DNA from: Areca catechu
Lineage: Eukaryota > Streptophyta > Magnoliopsida > Arecales > Arecaceae
Direction of reading: 5' to 3'
Length of the DNA stretch: 64,000 nucleotides
Assembly: GCA_021397845.1 (NCBI GenBank)
Contig: CM038038.1
Span: 62,738,748 to 62,802,747 of the forward strand
The first letter of the stretch is position 1, and each line of letters starts with the position of its first letter. Below are positions 53,246-64,000 of the stretch, one piece after another. The position numbers were made by a program, and so were the translations under genes. Below the pieces are notes generated by a model that was given only the letters and a program-made list of their open reading frames with translations, did not search any database and was not told the origin of the DNA.

Positions 53246-54988
53246 ATGGGGGTTATTCCAAACCTTAAATCTATCATGATGGAAACTGGCTCATCTTCCA
53301 ATCAGGTCATTGGTTCCGGAACCTTGGCTCACAAAGGTAATTTTTTGAGTGCCTTTACTATTGGTAAAAATCATAAAAAACCTTGGATTGTGGACTCAGG
53401 AGCATCTGATCATATGACGAGAGATGCGACAATTTTTGATACATATAGCTCATGTCCAAATAATTTAACAGTCCGAATAGCAGATGGTTCACTATCAAAG
53501 GTTGCCGGTACAGGTTCAGTTGTGCTATCAAGGGATCTTACTCTCAACTCTATTCTCCTTGTTCCTAACTTGGACTATAATCTATTATCAATTAGTAAAC
53601 TTACTAAGGAAAAGAGGTGTATTACTAATTTTTCCTCCACTCACTATGAATTTCAGGATTTGGATTCGGGGAAGACGATTGGCAATGCCGAGGAATGCTC
53701 TAGACTCTACATCCTTAAGGAGCACCATGAACCTCAAGAACAACTTCAGATGGCTGTTCGTGGTAATTCATTTTCGATCTCATGTCTAAATAACGATGGT
53801 GCAATTATGTTGTGGCACTATCGCTTAGGCTATCCCAATGTTATGTATCTCAAGCATTTATTTCCTTCATTACTTTACAAAAATCCAAAATCCCTTGAGT
53901 ATGAAATCTGCCAATTATCCAAACAAGTCCGGTCTCATTTTCCCATTCAACCCTATAAAGCATCTAGTCCATTCTCAATGATTCATAGTGATATCTGGGG
54001 TCCTTCAAGAATAAAAAATGTAACCAGTACTTGGTGGTTTTTCTCATTCATAGATGATCACACTAGATTAACTTGGGTATTCCTCATGAAAGAAAAATCT
54101 GAAACGGGTCAAATTTTCAAAAATTTCATAAATATGATTCAGACCCAATTCTAATCAAAAATTCAAATTCTGAAGTCTGATAATGCTAGGGATTATTTCA
54201 ACACCATTCTAGGAGAATTTCTTGAAAAAGAAGGGATAGTTCGCTTAAGTTCCTGTGTTGATACCCCTCAACAAAACGGAATAGCTGAAAGAAAAAATAG
54301 GCATTTGTTAGAGGTAGCTAGATCGCTAATGTTCTCCATGAATGTTCCAAAATTATTCTAGGGGGAAGCTATCCTTACGGTAGCCTACCTCATCAATAGG
54401 ATGCCGTATAGGGTACTAAAATTCCAAACACCTTGTCAATTACTTCTAAAATCCTTTTTGACCGCTCGTCTCATCTCCATCGTCCCACCCATAATTTTTG
54501 GGTGCTCTGTCTTTGTTCATATCAATCAACAATATAGAAGTAAACTTGACCCTAGGTCACTCAAGTGCATCTTTCTTAGGAATTCTTCAAATCAAAAAGG
54601 ATATAAGTGTTACTCTCCGGTCACAAGAAAATTCTATAATTCAATGGATGTCACCTTTTTTGAAACCCAGCCTTACAATCCCAAAATTGATATTCACGGG
54701 AAGAATTCTACTCAGGAATATCAATTCTGGAACCTTGAGTCCTTCAGTGAGTCACCCATCACCACTATAAATCACATTCCTACTGAGTCATTTAATCAGT
54801 CCGAGTTCATTATTGACTTACTGGATAAGGAGCACATCCAAGAGGAAACGGAGGAAGGAGCATTTTCTCAACAAACCCATGAGGCTGAGCCGGGTTTTAA
54901 TCCAAGCAAAATTCTAGGTAACAACGATCCTGACTCAAATGGTACTGTTGATTCCGCGTTAGAAAATGATATTCTTAATATGATATAG
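53246..54988 (+). pseudogene. Copia-G protease and integrase
   Basis: The protease active site is WIVDSGASDHM (Asp codon 53393). The integrase zinc part (LWHYRLGYPN) lacks the usual CxxC: the stretch reads CQLSKQ. The core has Asp in MIHSDIWGPS, Asp in LKSDNARDYF and Glu in PQQNGIAERKNR. Stops at 54152 and 54359 interrupt it. The C-terminal part (GCSVFVHINQQYRSKLDPRS, KGYKCYSPVTRKF) is typical of Copia. A frame change occurs between 54970 and 55060. Confidence 0.85.
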
Positions 54989-55062
54989 CTTGGAAGAAAG
55001 GAGTTAGATCATGCACTCAGCATCCTATTGGAAATTTTATTTCTTATGATAAGCTATCACCT

Positions 55063-56640
55063 ATGTTTCGTGCATTCACTTCTAGCATCACAGAGATACA
55101 AGTTCTTCGGAATATTCAGGAAGCTTTCAAGTATCCTAAGTGGAAGGCGGTAGTCGATGAGGAAGTTCGGGCACTGGAAAAGAATGGTACATGGAAAATT
55201 ACTGACCTTCCAAGAGGTAAGAAACCGGTTGGGTGTAAGTGGATATTCACAATAAAGTACAAGGCGGATGGTAATGTGGATAGGTATAAGGCTCGGTTGG
55301 TCACCAAAGGATTCCCCCAATCATATGGTATTGACTATCAAGAAACTTTTGCTCCAGTTGCCAAGCTCAACACTGTTCGTGTACTTTTATCCTTGGCAGC
55401 TAATCTTGATTGGTCGCTTCACCAACTTGATGTGAAAAATGCCTTCCTCAATGGTGACTTAGAAGAAGAAGTTTACATGGACATCCCTGCTGGACTTGAG
55501 ACTACATCGAATTTCAACAAGGTTTGTAGACTCCGAAAATCCTTGTATGGTCTCAAACAATCTCCCAGAGCCTAGTTTGAACGGTTCACTAAGACAGTGA
55601 AAGGGTTTGGATTCATTCAATGTCAATCCGATCACACATTCTTTATAAAACACTTCCCAGAAGGGAAGCTGGTCATTATCATTGTTTATGTGGACGACAT
55701 AATTCTGACCGGTAATCATGAAGAGAAAATTGACATACTTAAAAAATTACTGACAAAGGAATTTGAGATCAAGGATCTTGGGAACCTCAAGTACTTTCTC
55801 AAAATGAAGATTGCTAGGTCAAAGAAAGGTATAGCAGTCTCACAATGCAAATATGTTCTAGACTTACTAAATGAAACAGGGATGCTAGGATGCAAGCCAA
55901 CAGAAACACCTATGGATACAACCATCAAACTAGAAGAAAATGATGGAAGTGCACTTGTTGATAAAGGAAGATATCAATGTCTTGTGGGGAAACTCATCTA
56001 TCTTTCTCATACTAGGCCAGACATCGACTTCTCCATTAGTATGGTGAGTCAATTCATGAATAATCCAACCGAAAAATACATGACTGCTATGACCAGAATA
56101 TTGAGGTACCTCAAAATGACACCAGGAAAGGGGCTCTTCTTTCAAAGAACAACAAAGAAAGAGATTGAAATTTTCTCAGATGCAGATTGGTCAGGTTCAG
56201 TGATTGATCGGAGATCAACTTCTGGCTATTATTCGTTTGTTTGGGAAAACTTGGTTACATGGCGAAGCAAGAAACAATTAGTGGTAGCCCGTAGCAGTGC
56301 TGAAGCAGAATTCCATGCTATGGCACAAGGTATCTACAAGGGAATCTGGTTGAACAGGCTGTTAGAAGAATTATGGGTTCCATTGAAGCATCCCATAGTG
56401 TTATACTGCGACAACCAATCCGTCATCAGTATAGTTAAGAATCCAGTTCATCATGATCGAACTAAGCATGTGGAGATAGATCGTCACTTTATCAAAGAAA
56501 AGATTGAAGGAGTTTTCAAAGTCAGCTATACTCCAACAAACTGTCAAACGACTGACATTCTCACAAAAGCTCTTGCTCGAGTTAATTTCGATGATCTGAC
56601 GAAAAAACTTGGAATGATCAATATCTACAATGCAGCTTAA
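55063..56640 (+). pseudogene. Copia-G reverse transcriptase and RNase H
   Basis: RT motifs are NGTWKITDLPRGKKPVGCKW, YKARLVTKGFPQSYGIDYQE, LDVKNAFLNGDLEEEVYM, LYGLKQSPRA and the catalytic YVDDI at 55687. RNase H shows SDADWSGSVIDRRSTSGY, SSAEAEFHAMAQG, YCDNQSVISIVKN and TDILTKALARV. Only one stop (TAG 55573, in place of the Trp after SPRA) breaks the frame. The TAA at 56638 lies just before the polypurine tract. Confidence 0.92.
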
Positions 56641-56647
56641 GGGGGAG
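56639..56647 (+). promoter_or_regulatory. Polypurine tract of Copia-G
   Basis: AAGGGGGAG overlaps the stop codon and ends at the LTR start, the usual Copia arrangement. Confidence 0.85.
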
Positions 56648-56941
56648 TGTTGGAAATCAAGTCACATCACCACATGCCTAAATAAGTTTATCCTCCATAT
56701 TTAGCATTCCTCCTTTCTTCCTTTGACTTTCCTAAATTTATGTAATTGATTTAGGAGTAGTTTTAGGATAATCATACCATCTGTATGATTATCCATTCTA
56801 GCAAGATATTTGATTCACCTTCCTGAAATTGAGACAATCCCATTCTGGAATTGTCTCAAATCTGTAAGTTATTTATATATGCTTTCTTTCATTATTCAAG
56901 TAATTCAAATTTCAAATTTTTTCTAAAAAAAAAACTTTATA
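56648..56941 (+). repeat. Copia-G 3' LTR
   Basis: It starts TGTTGGAAATCAAG. The right end lies in an A/T-rich run, so 56941 is approximate. Confidence 0.8.
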
Positions 56942-57773
56942 AAAAAAGTAGCTCCTTTACTCTTTTTTTTTTTTTAAAAAAAAGAACATTAATAAATAAG
57001 TACGTATTGTGCTGGCCTATGCTGGGTGATAAATAATAATAATATTCACCCAAGTAACCATTGCACAAGTTTGAAGTAATCGGTAAAATAAATCACTTGT
57101 CTTCCTCTGGTTGAAGGTGTGTGATGCCAAATTAGGATAGAAGGAAGAAGAAGACGAAGAAGAAAAAGAAATTAGAGACAACAAATCAGAGAAGATATGT
57201 AGGAAATCCTATAAAACATTAATTTAATTTTTAATCATCCAAACTGTCCAATGATGTCTTACAAGCCTATATTTATAGGCTCACAAGCTTTAGCAAAATA
57301 AGGACATACCCAAAATAAATAAAGAATCTTGTAAATAAGAAAATCCTAATCAAATTAAATTAGTAATTTAAAAAATTATAATCAAATTAAACTAATAATT
57401 TAAAAAAATCTTAATCAAATCAAATCAGTAATTTTAAAAAATTTTAATCAAATCAAGATTTGTTTCTGTGCTTAGCATAAATGCATAAGGCAAGCAAGGT
57501 TTCCATCAGTGTGACAATGAGAAGTAGAATTGGACGAACATATTGCAGGATATGCACTAAAATGTGTGCATACTACATGCACCTTTTTTTTAAAAAAAAT
57601 TGTGTCGACATCTTCCACAAAAACACCTTAAGGTATATCTAATTTGTATAAAGGAAAAAAAAAAATACATAAGATTTAACTGGCTAACGAGGAAGCAATT
57701 TTTCATAAAACAACAATAGAACCAGAATCCTGCAGAATTGCTTAAAGAGAACAAAAAAAACTGACATAATATA

Positions 57774-57994
57774 ATGAATGCTAATGCAATGATTTTAATA
57801 GGGGCAAAAATAAGTAGAACAAAAAACTAAAAAAAGTAGGAGTGAAATGACATAGTTGGAATGACTAATGACTCAAGTATTATAGAATTTTAACACCATC
57901 AGGAGTGGGAACAAGTTCCAGGGTCAAAGCCCACATCCTAAGAGGGTTCCTACAACAAGACGGATGCCTTTCCTCTTGAGACAATGATACCTAT
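57774..57994 (+). repeat. Direct repeat, left copy
   Basis: ATGAATGCTAATGCAATG to ACAATGATACCTAT; the partner is at 58154-58373, about 160 bp downstream. The central part (GGAATGACTAATGACTCAAG to AACAAGTTCCAGGGTCAA) is almost identical between copies. Confidence 0.88.
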
Positions 57995-58153
57995 GATACC
58001 TAGACCCAGCCCAGATAAATATGAGGCCCACCTGTGACGGGGTGCCATTCCCATCCTTAAAATAGAAAAACATGGGAGGAGTCCCATGTTTCTCACTTGC
58101 CATCCCAATCCCTTCTCCACCACCTTTTCCTTCCCCTCCCCTTCGTTGATGCG

Positions 58154-58373
58154 ATGAATGCTAATGCAGTGATTTTAATAGAGGCAACAATAAGTGGAAC
58201 AAAAAACTAAAAAAAGTATTAGTGAAATGAAATATTTGGAATGACTAATGACTCAAGTATTATAGAATTTTAACACCATCAGGAGTGGGAACAAGTTCCA
58301 GGGTCAAGCCCACATCCCAAAAGGGTTCCTACAATATGAAGGACGCCTTTACTCTTGAGACAATGATACCTAT
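58154..58373 (+). repeat. Direct repeat, right copy
   Basis: Partner of 57774-57994. The spacer between them is GC-richer with a C/T-rich run at 58095-58145. They lack LTR features (no primer site, no TG/CA ends), so I read this as a segmental duplication. Confidence 0.88.
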
Positions 58374-59450
58374 AACGGAAATTTTTTTGTGCACTACTTG
58401 CAGTCTAGGAAATCCTCGCTGATTCACGAGGCCTTTTATTATTGGTCCATGTTAATTCTACATGGCTTGACAGGACGGGACGAGATGATGACTTAATGGC
58501 AAGGATACCGGTGTCAGTTTTGAGCATGATGTACATTAATATCCGGTCAGCCTCTTTTAAAAATTTTTGAGAAGACCAATCTTCCCTTTCCTTCCAGCTT
58601 ACTTTTTCACGCCATCTTATCCTTCAATTTTCTGAAATATGCTCTGGCTATCAGATATAAAGAATCAGTCTAAGGTTGAAGCAAGATTCTTTTACACTCT
58701 GAAATGTGCTCAAGAGTCCGTTCTAAAGAATCTATTTCCGGAAGTTAATATAAGCTTCTTCCTTGCTCTAAAAAAGTGCTCTGTATCTCCAATCTAAGGT
58801 ATCAGGTAGTGTCCGAGATTGAAGAAATTCTTTCTCACTCTAAAAAGTGTTATAAGTATCGGGTACAAGAAAACAGTTTTGGTACGAGGTTGGAATAAAC
58901 GACTAAAGACTTCTTCTATACCTTCAAGATAAAATGTCATCCCTAACAGGAGGTAAAAAACCATTCATAGAATATTGTTTAACTTTTTATACGTCCTTTA
59001 TTACACAAACTATTTTGGTAGTCAAAGAAAGTTAATGCATTAAGAAATCATATAATACTTCAGGATATCATCTATTATTTAACTTGGTCATATCTTTAAT
59101 ATCAAATTGTTAGCTTTCTTCAATTAGTCATATTTTAGGCAATGGATAGTATAAATATTTTGGCACGGAGGTTCAAAATATTCAGTTTTCTGTTTTATAA
59201 TAGGGTATCATAATTTTATAATTAGAGTGTCATAATTTTTGAACTAGGGTATCATAAATCCAATTCTATGATTTTCAGATCAACTTGTCACCATTCCATA
59301 TTATCATATTCTTGGAGTTATATTTTAGCTAACCTTTGATCGGAAGTCTTGATACGAGAAAGAGAACATTTAGTTTTTTCCTTTTATACCCAGGTGTGAT
59401 AATTTTTGAACTAGGATGTCATAATTTTTTAACTAGGATGTTATAACTTT

Positions 59451-60913
59451 TGTATTGCCTAGTGAAGCAACCCAAGAGGGAGGGTGAATTGGATTTTTAA
59501 AACTTTTTGCAAGTAGATGCTAATTCAAAAACAATGAGAGTGCTAGTGTGATTTCAAGTGTATATGTACTTGATAATAAAATGCAGCGCAAATAATGAAA
59601 TAAATGCAAGAAAATCAAAAGCAATCACAAACACATAATATTTTATAGTGGTTCGGTGCACTCCAAAGCACCTACATCCATTTTCTAAGATCCACTTGGA
59701 ATTTCATTATAATGTTTTCTTAATTACAGTTGATTATTTTTTCCGGGCTAACAAATCAAAACCTTTCTTAGTTTTCACAAGGCTAACAAAAAATCTAGTT
59801 GATTTTTCACAAGGCTCACCAACCTAGTTGGTTTTTCACAATGCTCACCAACAACCTAGTTGGTTTTTCAAATAAGGCTCACCAACAACCCAATCACTAG
59901 TTTCAATTCACTTGAAACTAGGAACAATAATAAATTCAAAGTAAAGATATAATAAGCTTTCAAAATAAAAGTAAATATCTCTTTGAAGCTCTTTGAATGC
60001 TTGAAGAAATGCTTGTCTCCAAGTTGTTGAAGTCTTAATGAATACTTGAGAGTTGGACTTGAATGCTCTTGAATGCTTGAAGGCTCAACTTCATTTGAAA
60101 TTAATGAATACTCAATGAACTCTTAATAGATATTCAATAATTATCATTCCTCTTGTGTTTGGTCCACTTTAAATACCTTTCCAAGCCTTAAATAACTATT
60201 TATGACCATTGGAGAGGAGAAAATAGCTATTAGAAACAAAAAGGACCAATTCTATGCTTAAAAAAACTAGCTGTTACTGTTCATCCAGACCTGCAGGTAT
60301 CGACACTTCAGGTCATGAGTCGATACATGAGTTGACACTTGAGTCAACACTAGGTCAAAAATATTTTTTGAAACTCTATAGAATGCATTGGTGTGTCGAC
60401 ACTTTTTCTAGTGAGTCGACACTTAAGTTGACAACTTTATCTTCATGAGTCAATACTTGAACAAAAACTTGAATTCATCATGTTCTGTTTCATTTTTGGT
60501 CTCAGGCCTTGAGTCGACACATGAGTCGATACTTGGTCTTCATGAGTCGATACTTCATATATGCCAGTAGAAATTTCTTCTGCATATCAGCTCAAGCTTC
60601 TGTGAGTCGACACCTTGAGTCAACACTTGATCTTCATGAGTCGATGCTTGACTGAAACTCTCCTGAAACTGTGCTGAAAATTCTCCAAATTCAAAAATTT
60701 AGTCCTTCAAGGTCATTCTTATGTGCCAAGGTCATTTAACTTGAAATTCCATCAATATAAGTGACTTCTTCAACAAGATGACAAGCATTTGAACTTTCAA
60801 CATATTACACCTTTGATGAGTACCTTGTTCTGATAAACATACTTTTAAGATATAGTTAGTACTCATATACTTAAGTATTTTTTTATACATCAAAATCAAG
60901 ACAAGAGTCAACA
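59451..60913 (-). repeat. SIRE-L 3' LTR
   Basis: On the minus strand it starts TGTTGACTCTTGTC directly after the polypurine tract and ends AGGCAATACA. Near its end is CCAATTCACCCTCCCTCTTG, a stretch I associate with SIRE-type LTR ends. U3 holds many GAGTCGAYAC-like blocks (60290-60655), and a weak TATA-like TATTTAAAG lies near 60163-60172. The left flank is ACTTT; the partner duplication is outside the window. Confidence 0.6.
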
Positions 60914-60932
60914 ATCCTCTCCTTTTTGATGA
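60914..60932 (-). promoter_or_regulatory. Polypurine tract of SIRE-L
   Basis: On the minus strand CATCAAAAAGGAGAGGAT precedes the LTR start. Similar ATGACAAAAAGGGAGAG and GCAAAAAGGGGGAG blocks lie upstream near 61715-61780 and may be older or secondary tracts. Confidence 0.65.
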
Positions 60933-62408
60933 TGGCAAAACCTTTATGTATATATACATAGTAAGCTTAAAAGATTTGCAATAAATATAAAGTAATTGAT
61001 TATAAGTATCAGAGCTAATGATAATAAGTATCAGAGTCTAAATTATAATGTTTATCAAGAACAAAAACTCATTTACAATGTATTAGAGCTATATATAAGA
61101 AAGAATTCAATTCATATAGTTTTAATATTTTAGAGCTGTAGCTATAATATATTAGAACAATAATTAAAATGTATCAGAGCTAAGTTGTATATATGAGATG
61201 TTCAAAAGATATATCAAAGCTAAACTGGATTTGAAGAATAAGCATTTAAGCAAAAACAGGTTAAATCATGAAGAGTATTGAGTGAGAACTTTAACAATAT
61301 CAAAGCATAGAAAAGATGTCAGAGCATATCAAAGCAAAAAATATACCATAAAGATAGAGAGTATCAGAACAAAAATATTAGAGCATAAAGAGTATCAGAG
61401 TATAAAAACAAAGAATATCAGAGCATATAAAAATAAGAATAAGGAGTATCAGAGTATAAAAATAAAAATAAGGACTATCAGATCATAAAACATTAAAGTA
61501 TCAGAGTATAGAACAAAAGCTTCCCCTCAATATATGATCTAAAAATATTTTTCAAAACATAAAATATTTTTCAAAAATATTTTCAAAAGGTTTAGATATT
61601 TTAAAATTTTTAAAATTTCTTTCTTTAGTACTTTTCTCTCTCCCCCTTTCTTATTGCTTTCTTCTCTTTTTTTTACATAAACCATTCATTCATCCTTTTT
61701 TTTTGTTTATCATTCTCCCCCTTTTTGCCATTACTCTCCTCTTTTGCCATTCATTAATTCTCTCCCTTTTTGTCATCATGAAAATGGTGAGAAAATAGAA
61801 CAAAGTAGAGATAAAATATTGTAGTATAGTAAGAGTGTAAAAATACACAGATAAATGCTGAAAATGTATTATTTATAAAATTTCAAACATTTAATACATA
61901 AGATTCATAATTTGATACAAAATTTTATACCATTGATTCATAGTTTGATACAAACAACATATAACTAATACAAAATTAATACAACTGATACACAAACATA
62001 CTGATATGCTGACCAAACCTACGGAGTGCTTTCCTCATCAAAGGAAGACCTAATCTCTAAGATAATCGGTTCCGTAATCCTAGAGGGACGGGATCGTGGC
62101 CATATCGACCGGAGATCAAAAAGACTGGTGTTAACAGCTATAAGAATATCACCACATCCATGGCTTTTGCTTCTGGCACGTGCTCTCCCTGGAGTCAGGA
62201 ACTGGTGCAGGGTCTGGATCAGTATCAGTATCAGGAATGGATGGAGTGATATCAAACAATAAACCAGATGAAAGAATGTGGAAATCAGGAGTATAAAATC
62301 CTAGTTCTCTAGTCAAAGAAAAAGTATATAAGGTAGAGGAAGGAATCACTAGTATAGGAAGGTCAGCTAGAGTATCTGGTGGGTTAGTATGAAGAACAGG
62401 AGTGGAAA
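60933..62408 (-). other. Untranslated spacer of SIRE-L
   Basis: It lies between the extra ORF and the polypurine tract. It contains a degenerate array around TATCAGAG on the plus strand (61005-61510) and purine-rich blocks on the minus strand near 61640-61780. The plus-strand frame at 61282-61488 is a product of the array. Confidence 0.55.
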
Positions 62409-63720
62409 CTAAAAGTTTGATGGATCAGGAATAATGGGTGTGCTAGGAAGAACAGAAGTTCGTATAGAAGAACTAGGTGGATCAGGAGTAGTGTCTGAGA
62501 TCCTCGTCTCGTCAGCTACGAGCACTGCATCTTGATCAGCAGTAGTATCCGGCTCAGGATCCATCATATAGTTTGCAATATCAAAGTCTATGGATGAATC
62601 ACCCTGGCCATCTCTTGTCTCAGTGTCTGGAGTTGGAGCTGGAGGTGTTGGTGGAGCAGGCAGAGAATCCGACGATGGAGGTGAAGGTGCCTTGGTAGAG
62701 GATAATTTCTTTAATGCAGCCAAGACAGCAGAGAATCCCTCTCTCATCTCTTGAGTGCTTGCTCTCATCTCCAAATGCATCCGATCCACTTGCTATCTAA
62801 TGATTATCATCTCGATTTCCAGACGAGTGATCCGATCTCCAATACTATCTGTAAGGGGTGGCACCTTAGCATGTGCCAAAATAGAGGGCTTAGGCTATGT
62901 TTCAGGTATATCCCTAGGTAGCTTAGATGGCCCAGCCTTATCTCTATGTATCTACTCCTCAGCTACGTCCTCCTCCTCATCAGTGTCTGATGTTTGCCTT
63001 GATATCCCGCACCTCCACTGACCTCTTTGTCTATGATAGCCCATCATGTGTAGTGATCTCTCATCGTAAATATCTGTATGAAGAACCCGTCTGTAAGGCT
63101 CTCTATCTGGGTTTACTCCATAAGCTCTAAACAAAATAGTGAGACCCATCCCATAAGGCAGACACAGTATCTTGCTGGTAGTTGTCTCCATCATTTGATG
63201 GATCATGAGCACCGGTAGGCAGACAAGAGTCCTTCGTATCAAAAAAACCATAACAAATAACTCCCTCTTAGAGATGAAGTCGAAATGCCCTGCCTTCGAT
63301 AGAAGAATCCGGGCAACTAAATAGTCCAAAAGCCTCATCTTTGGAGAAAGTCATGAAGCTACAATAGTGGCTCCCTCTCCAATATCCTCTCTCTCAAATA
63401 TACATTTGTATCTGCTGATGCTATAAACCAGGAAGTCCGCTATAGTACCCCTCATTAGGATCTCCCATGCTCTGCTCAGTATCTCTGTTGTCAGTGGTAT
63501 GGTAGTCCCTCTGACCTCTACCATCCAACCGTCAGCTCCTCTAGCTAGGGTAACATAAAACTCTCATATCAAAGCTAGGTAGTATCTCTTCCTGAGTTAA
63601 CAAAAGTGCACAAGCCCTGCATCTCTCAGTCGACTCTATCCGAAAGTGCTGCTAGTCCACAAACTCAAAATCCACCCTCCATCCTCTGACAATGGCCTTG
63701 GAGGCCATCCGGTCTGCTCA
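62409..63720 (-). pseudogene. SIRE-L env-like extra ORF (Transposase_32-like), decayed
   Basis: From about 63720 the frame is broken by stops, but one clear block (63338-62952) carries RLLDYLVARILLSKAGH, LPYGMGLTILFRAYGV and an acidic SDTDEEEDVAEE end. I recognise this as the 'putative plant transposon protein' (Transposase_32) family. The same frame continues after stops to a coiled-coil-like part (ITRLEIEMI, MRASTQEMREGFSAVLAALK) and a proline-rich stretch (PSPPSSDSLPAPPTPPAPTP), ending at 62409. Proline-rich and coiled-coil parts match descriptions of the SIRE env-like ORF. I see no signal peptide or convincing membrane segment, so a true envelope role is not supported. Confidence 0.55.
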
Positions 63721-64000
63721 ATGGACTAGTGGTCAGATAGGAATCTCTTGTTAAGCTGCTGCCTAATCCTCATGATGGGCCTTCATGCAGCACTCCGCAT
63801 CCTGAGTGAAAGGATGAGGCCTCCTAACTAACTATTTCCTGAGACCCATCTTCCAAGAAAATGGGAATACAAACAATGGTGGGAGAAATGGGCTAAAGAT
63901 TCATGGTAAAACCATGAAGAACGATAAAAGTGAGGGAAAGAACAGGCTCAAACTAAAAATTGGAAGGTTAGAACAGTGAATGGGATCAAACAGAAGTTAG

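Larger units (their letters stand above)
52370..56941 (+). mobile_element. Copia-G: Ty1/copia element with most of gag missing
   Basis: Short LTRs (294 bp each) enclose a tRNA-Met site and pol in the Copia order protease, integrase, RT, RNase H. Between 52676 and 53245 the gag gene is almost gone; only low-complexity Ser/Pro codons remain. The flanks (GAAAA left, AAAAA right) nearly match in a low-complexity site. The LTRs are very similar. I do not assign the Copia lineage firmly; short LTRs suggest Ale- or Ivana-like. Confidence 0.85.
56942..59450. other. AT-rich interval without a recognised gene
   Basis: It holds a minus-strand TATA-like TATAAATATAGGC near 57268-57280 (itself palindromic) followed by a T/C-rich stretch, as in an LTR, but I cannot find ends. 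It also holds the 220-bp direct repeats listed separately, loosely repeated CTCTGAAATGTGCTC-like blocks at 58630-58870, and about five copies of a TAGGRTGTCATAATTTTT motif at 59200-59450. Confidence 0.4.
59451..64000 (-). mobile_element. SIRE-L: 3' part of a SIRE-like Copia element, running off the window
   Basis: On the minus strand the order is an extra ORF (about 63720-62409), an untranslated spacer with purine-rich blocks, a polypurine tract and a 3' LTR. A long 3' ORF with a proline-rich and coiled-coil C-terminus after pol is a mark of SIRE/Maximus Copia elements. Gag and pol would lie right of the window, so the assignment rests on layout. Confidence 0.6.

Noticed and set aside
61282..61488. 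Lys/Ile-rich plus-strand frame
   Set aside because: It is a translation of the TATCAGAG-like array.
1..64000. tRNA or rRNA genes
   Set aside because: I saw only tRNA-complementary primer sites, no cloverleaf with A and B boxes and no rRNA-like stretch; a covariance-model scan would settle this.

Overview
The window is repeat-rich nuclear DNA of a flowering plant, most likely a monocot; a palm-type genome is possible but I cannot prove it. I see no intact host gene, rRNA, tRNA or CRISPR array. Nearly everything is a decayed, nested pile of LTR retrotransposons. The names used here (Tat-A, Chromo-B and so on) are mine.

Layout. 1-2046: leader, primer-binding site and LTR of a minus-strand chromovirus (Chromo-F). 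2110-6389: remains of a Tat-lineage Ty3/gypsy element (Tat-E): an antisense extra gene with a visible intron, a Copia LTR (Copia-M), a polypurine tract and the 3' LTR. 6390-9264: low-copy-looking DNA without a recognisable gene. 9265-38374: an old Tat element (Tat-J), whose 5' LTR was split by a second Tat element (Tat-A, 10027-31184, target-site duplication CCCCC). The antisense gene of Tat-A was in turn split by a chromovirus (Chromo-B, 19613-28437, duplication CCACA). Tat-J also carries two solo LTRs (H in gag, duplication GAAGG; K in pol, duplication CCTTG). 38375-43913: a chimeric, internally deleted chromovirus (Chromo-D). 43914-49460: a chromovirus derivative without RT (Chromo-C). 49461-50569: an inverted second copy of the Tat-J family (Tat-J'). 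52370-56941: a Ty1/copia element (Copia-G). 59451-64000: 3' LTR, spacer and env-like ORF of a minus-strand SIRE-like Copia element (SIRE-L), running off the right edge.

The retrotransposon genes show the usual gag, protease, reverse transcriptase, RNase H and integrase modules, but each carries stop codons or deletions, so none looks able to move alone. Tat-A and Chromo-B are striking: both keep one open frame across about 5 kb, broken only by nonsense changes (ten and seven) and by no frame-shifting indel.

The best leads are: the antisense gene of the Tat elements, whose first intron sits at the same place and phase in two diverged copies; leader hairpins in several chromovirus LTR families whose stems differ in sequence but still pair; chromovirus polyproteins that end inside the 3' LTR; a conserved untranslated leader shared by Chromo-B and Chromo-C; and a 113-bp LTR indel in Chromo-D with intron-like edges.
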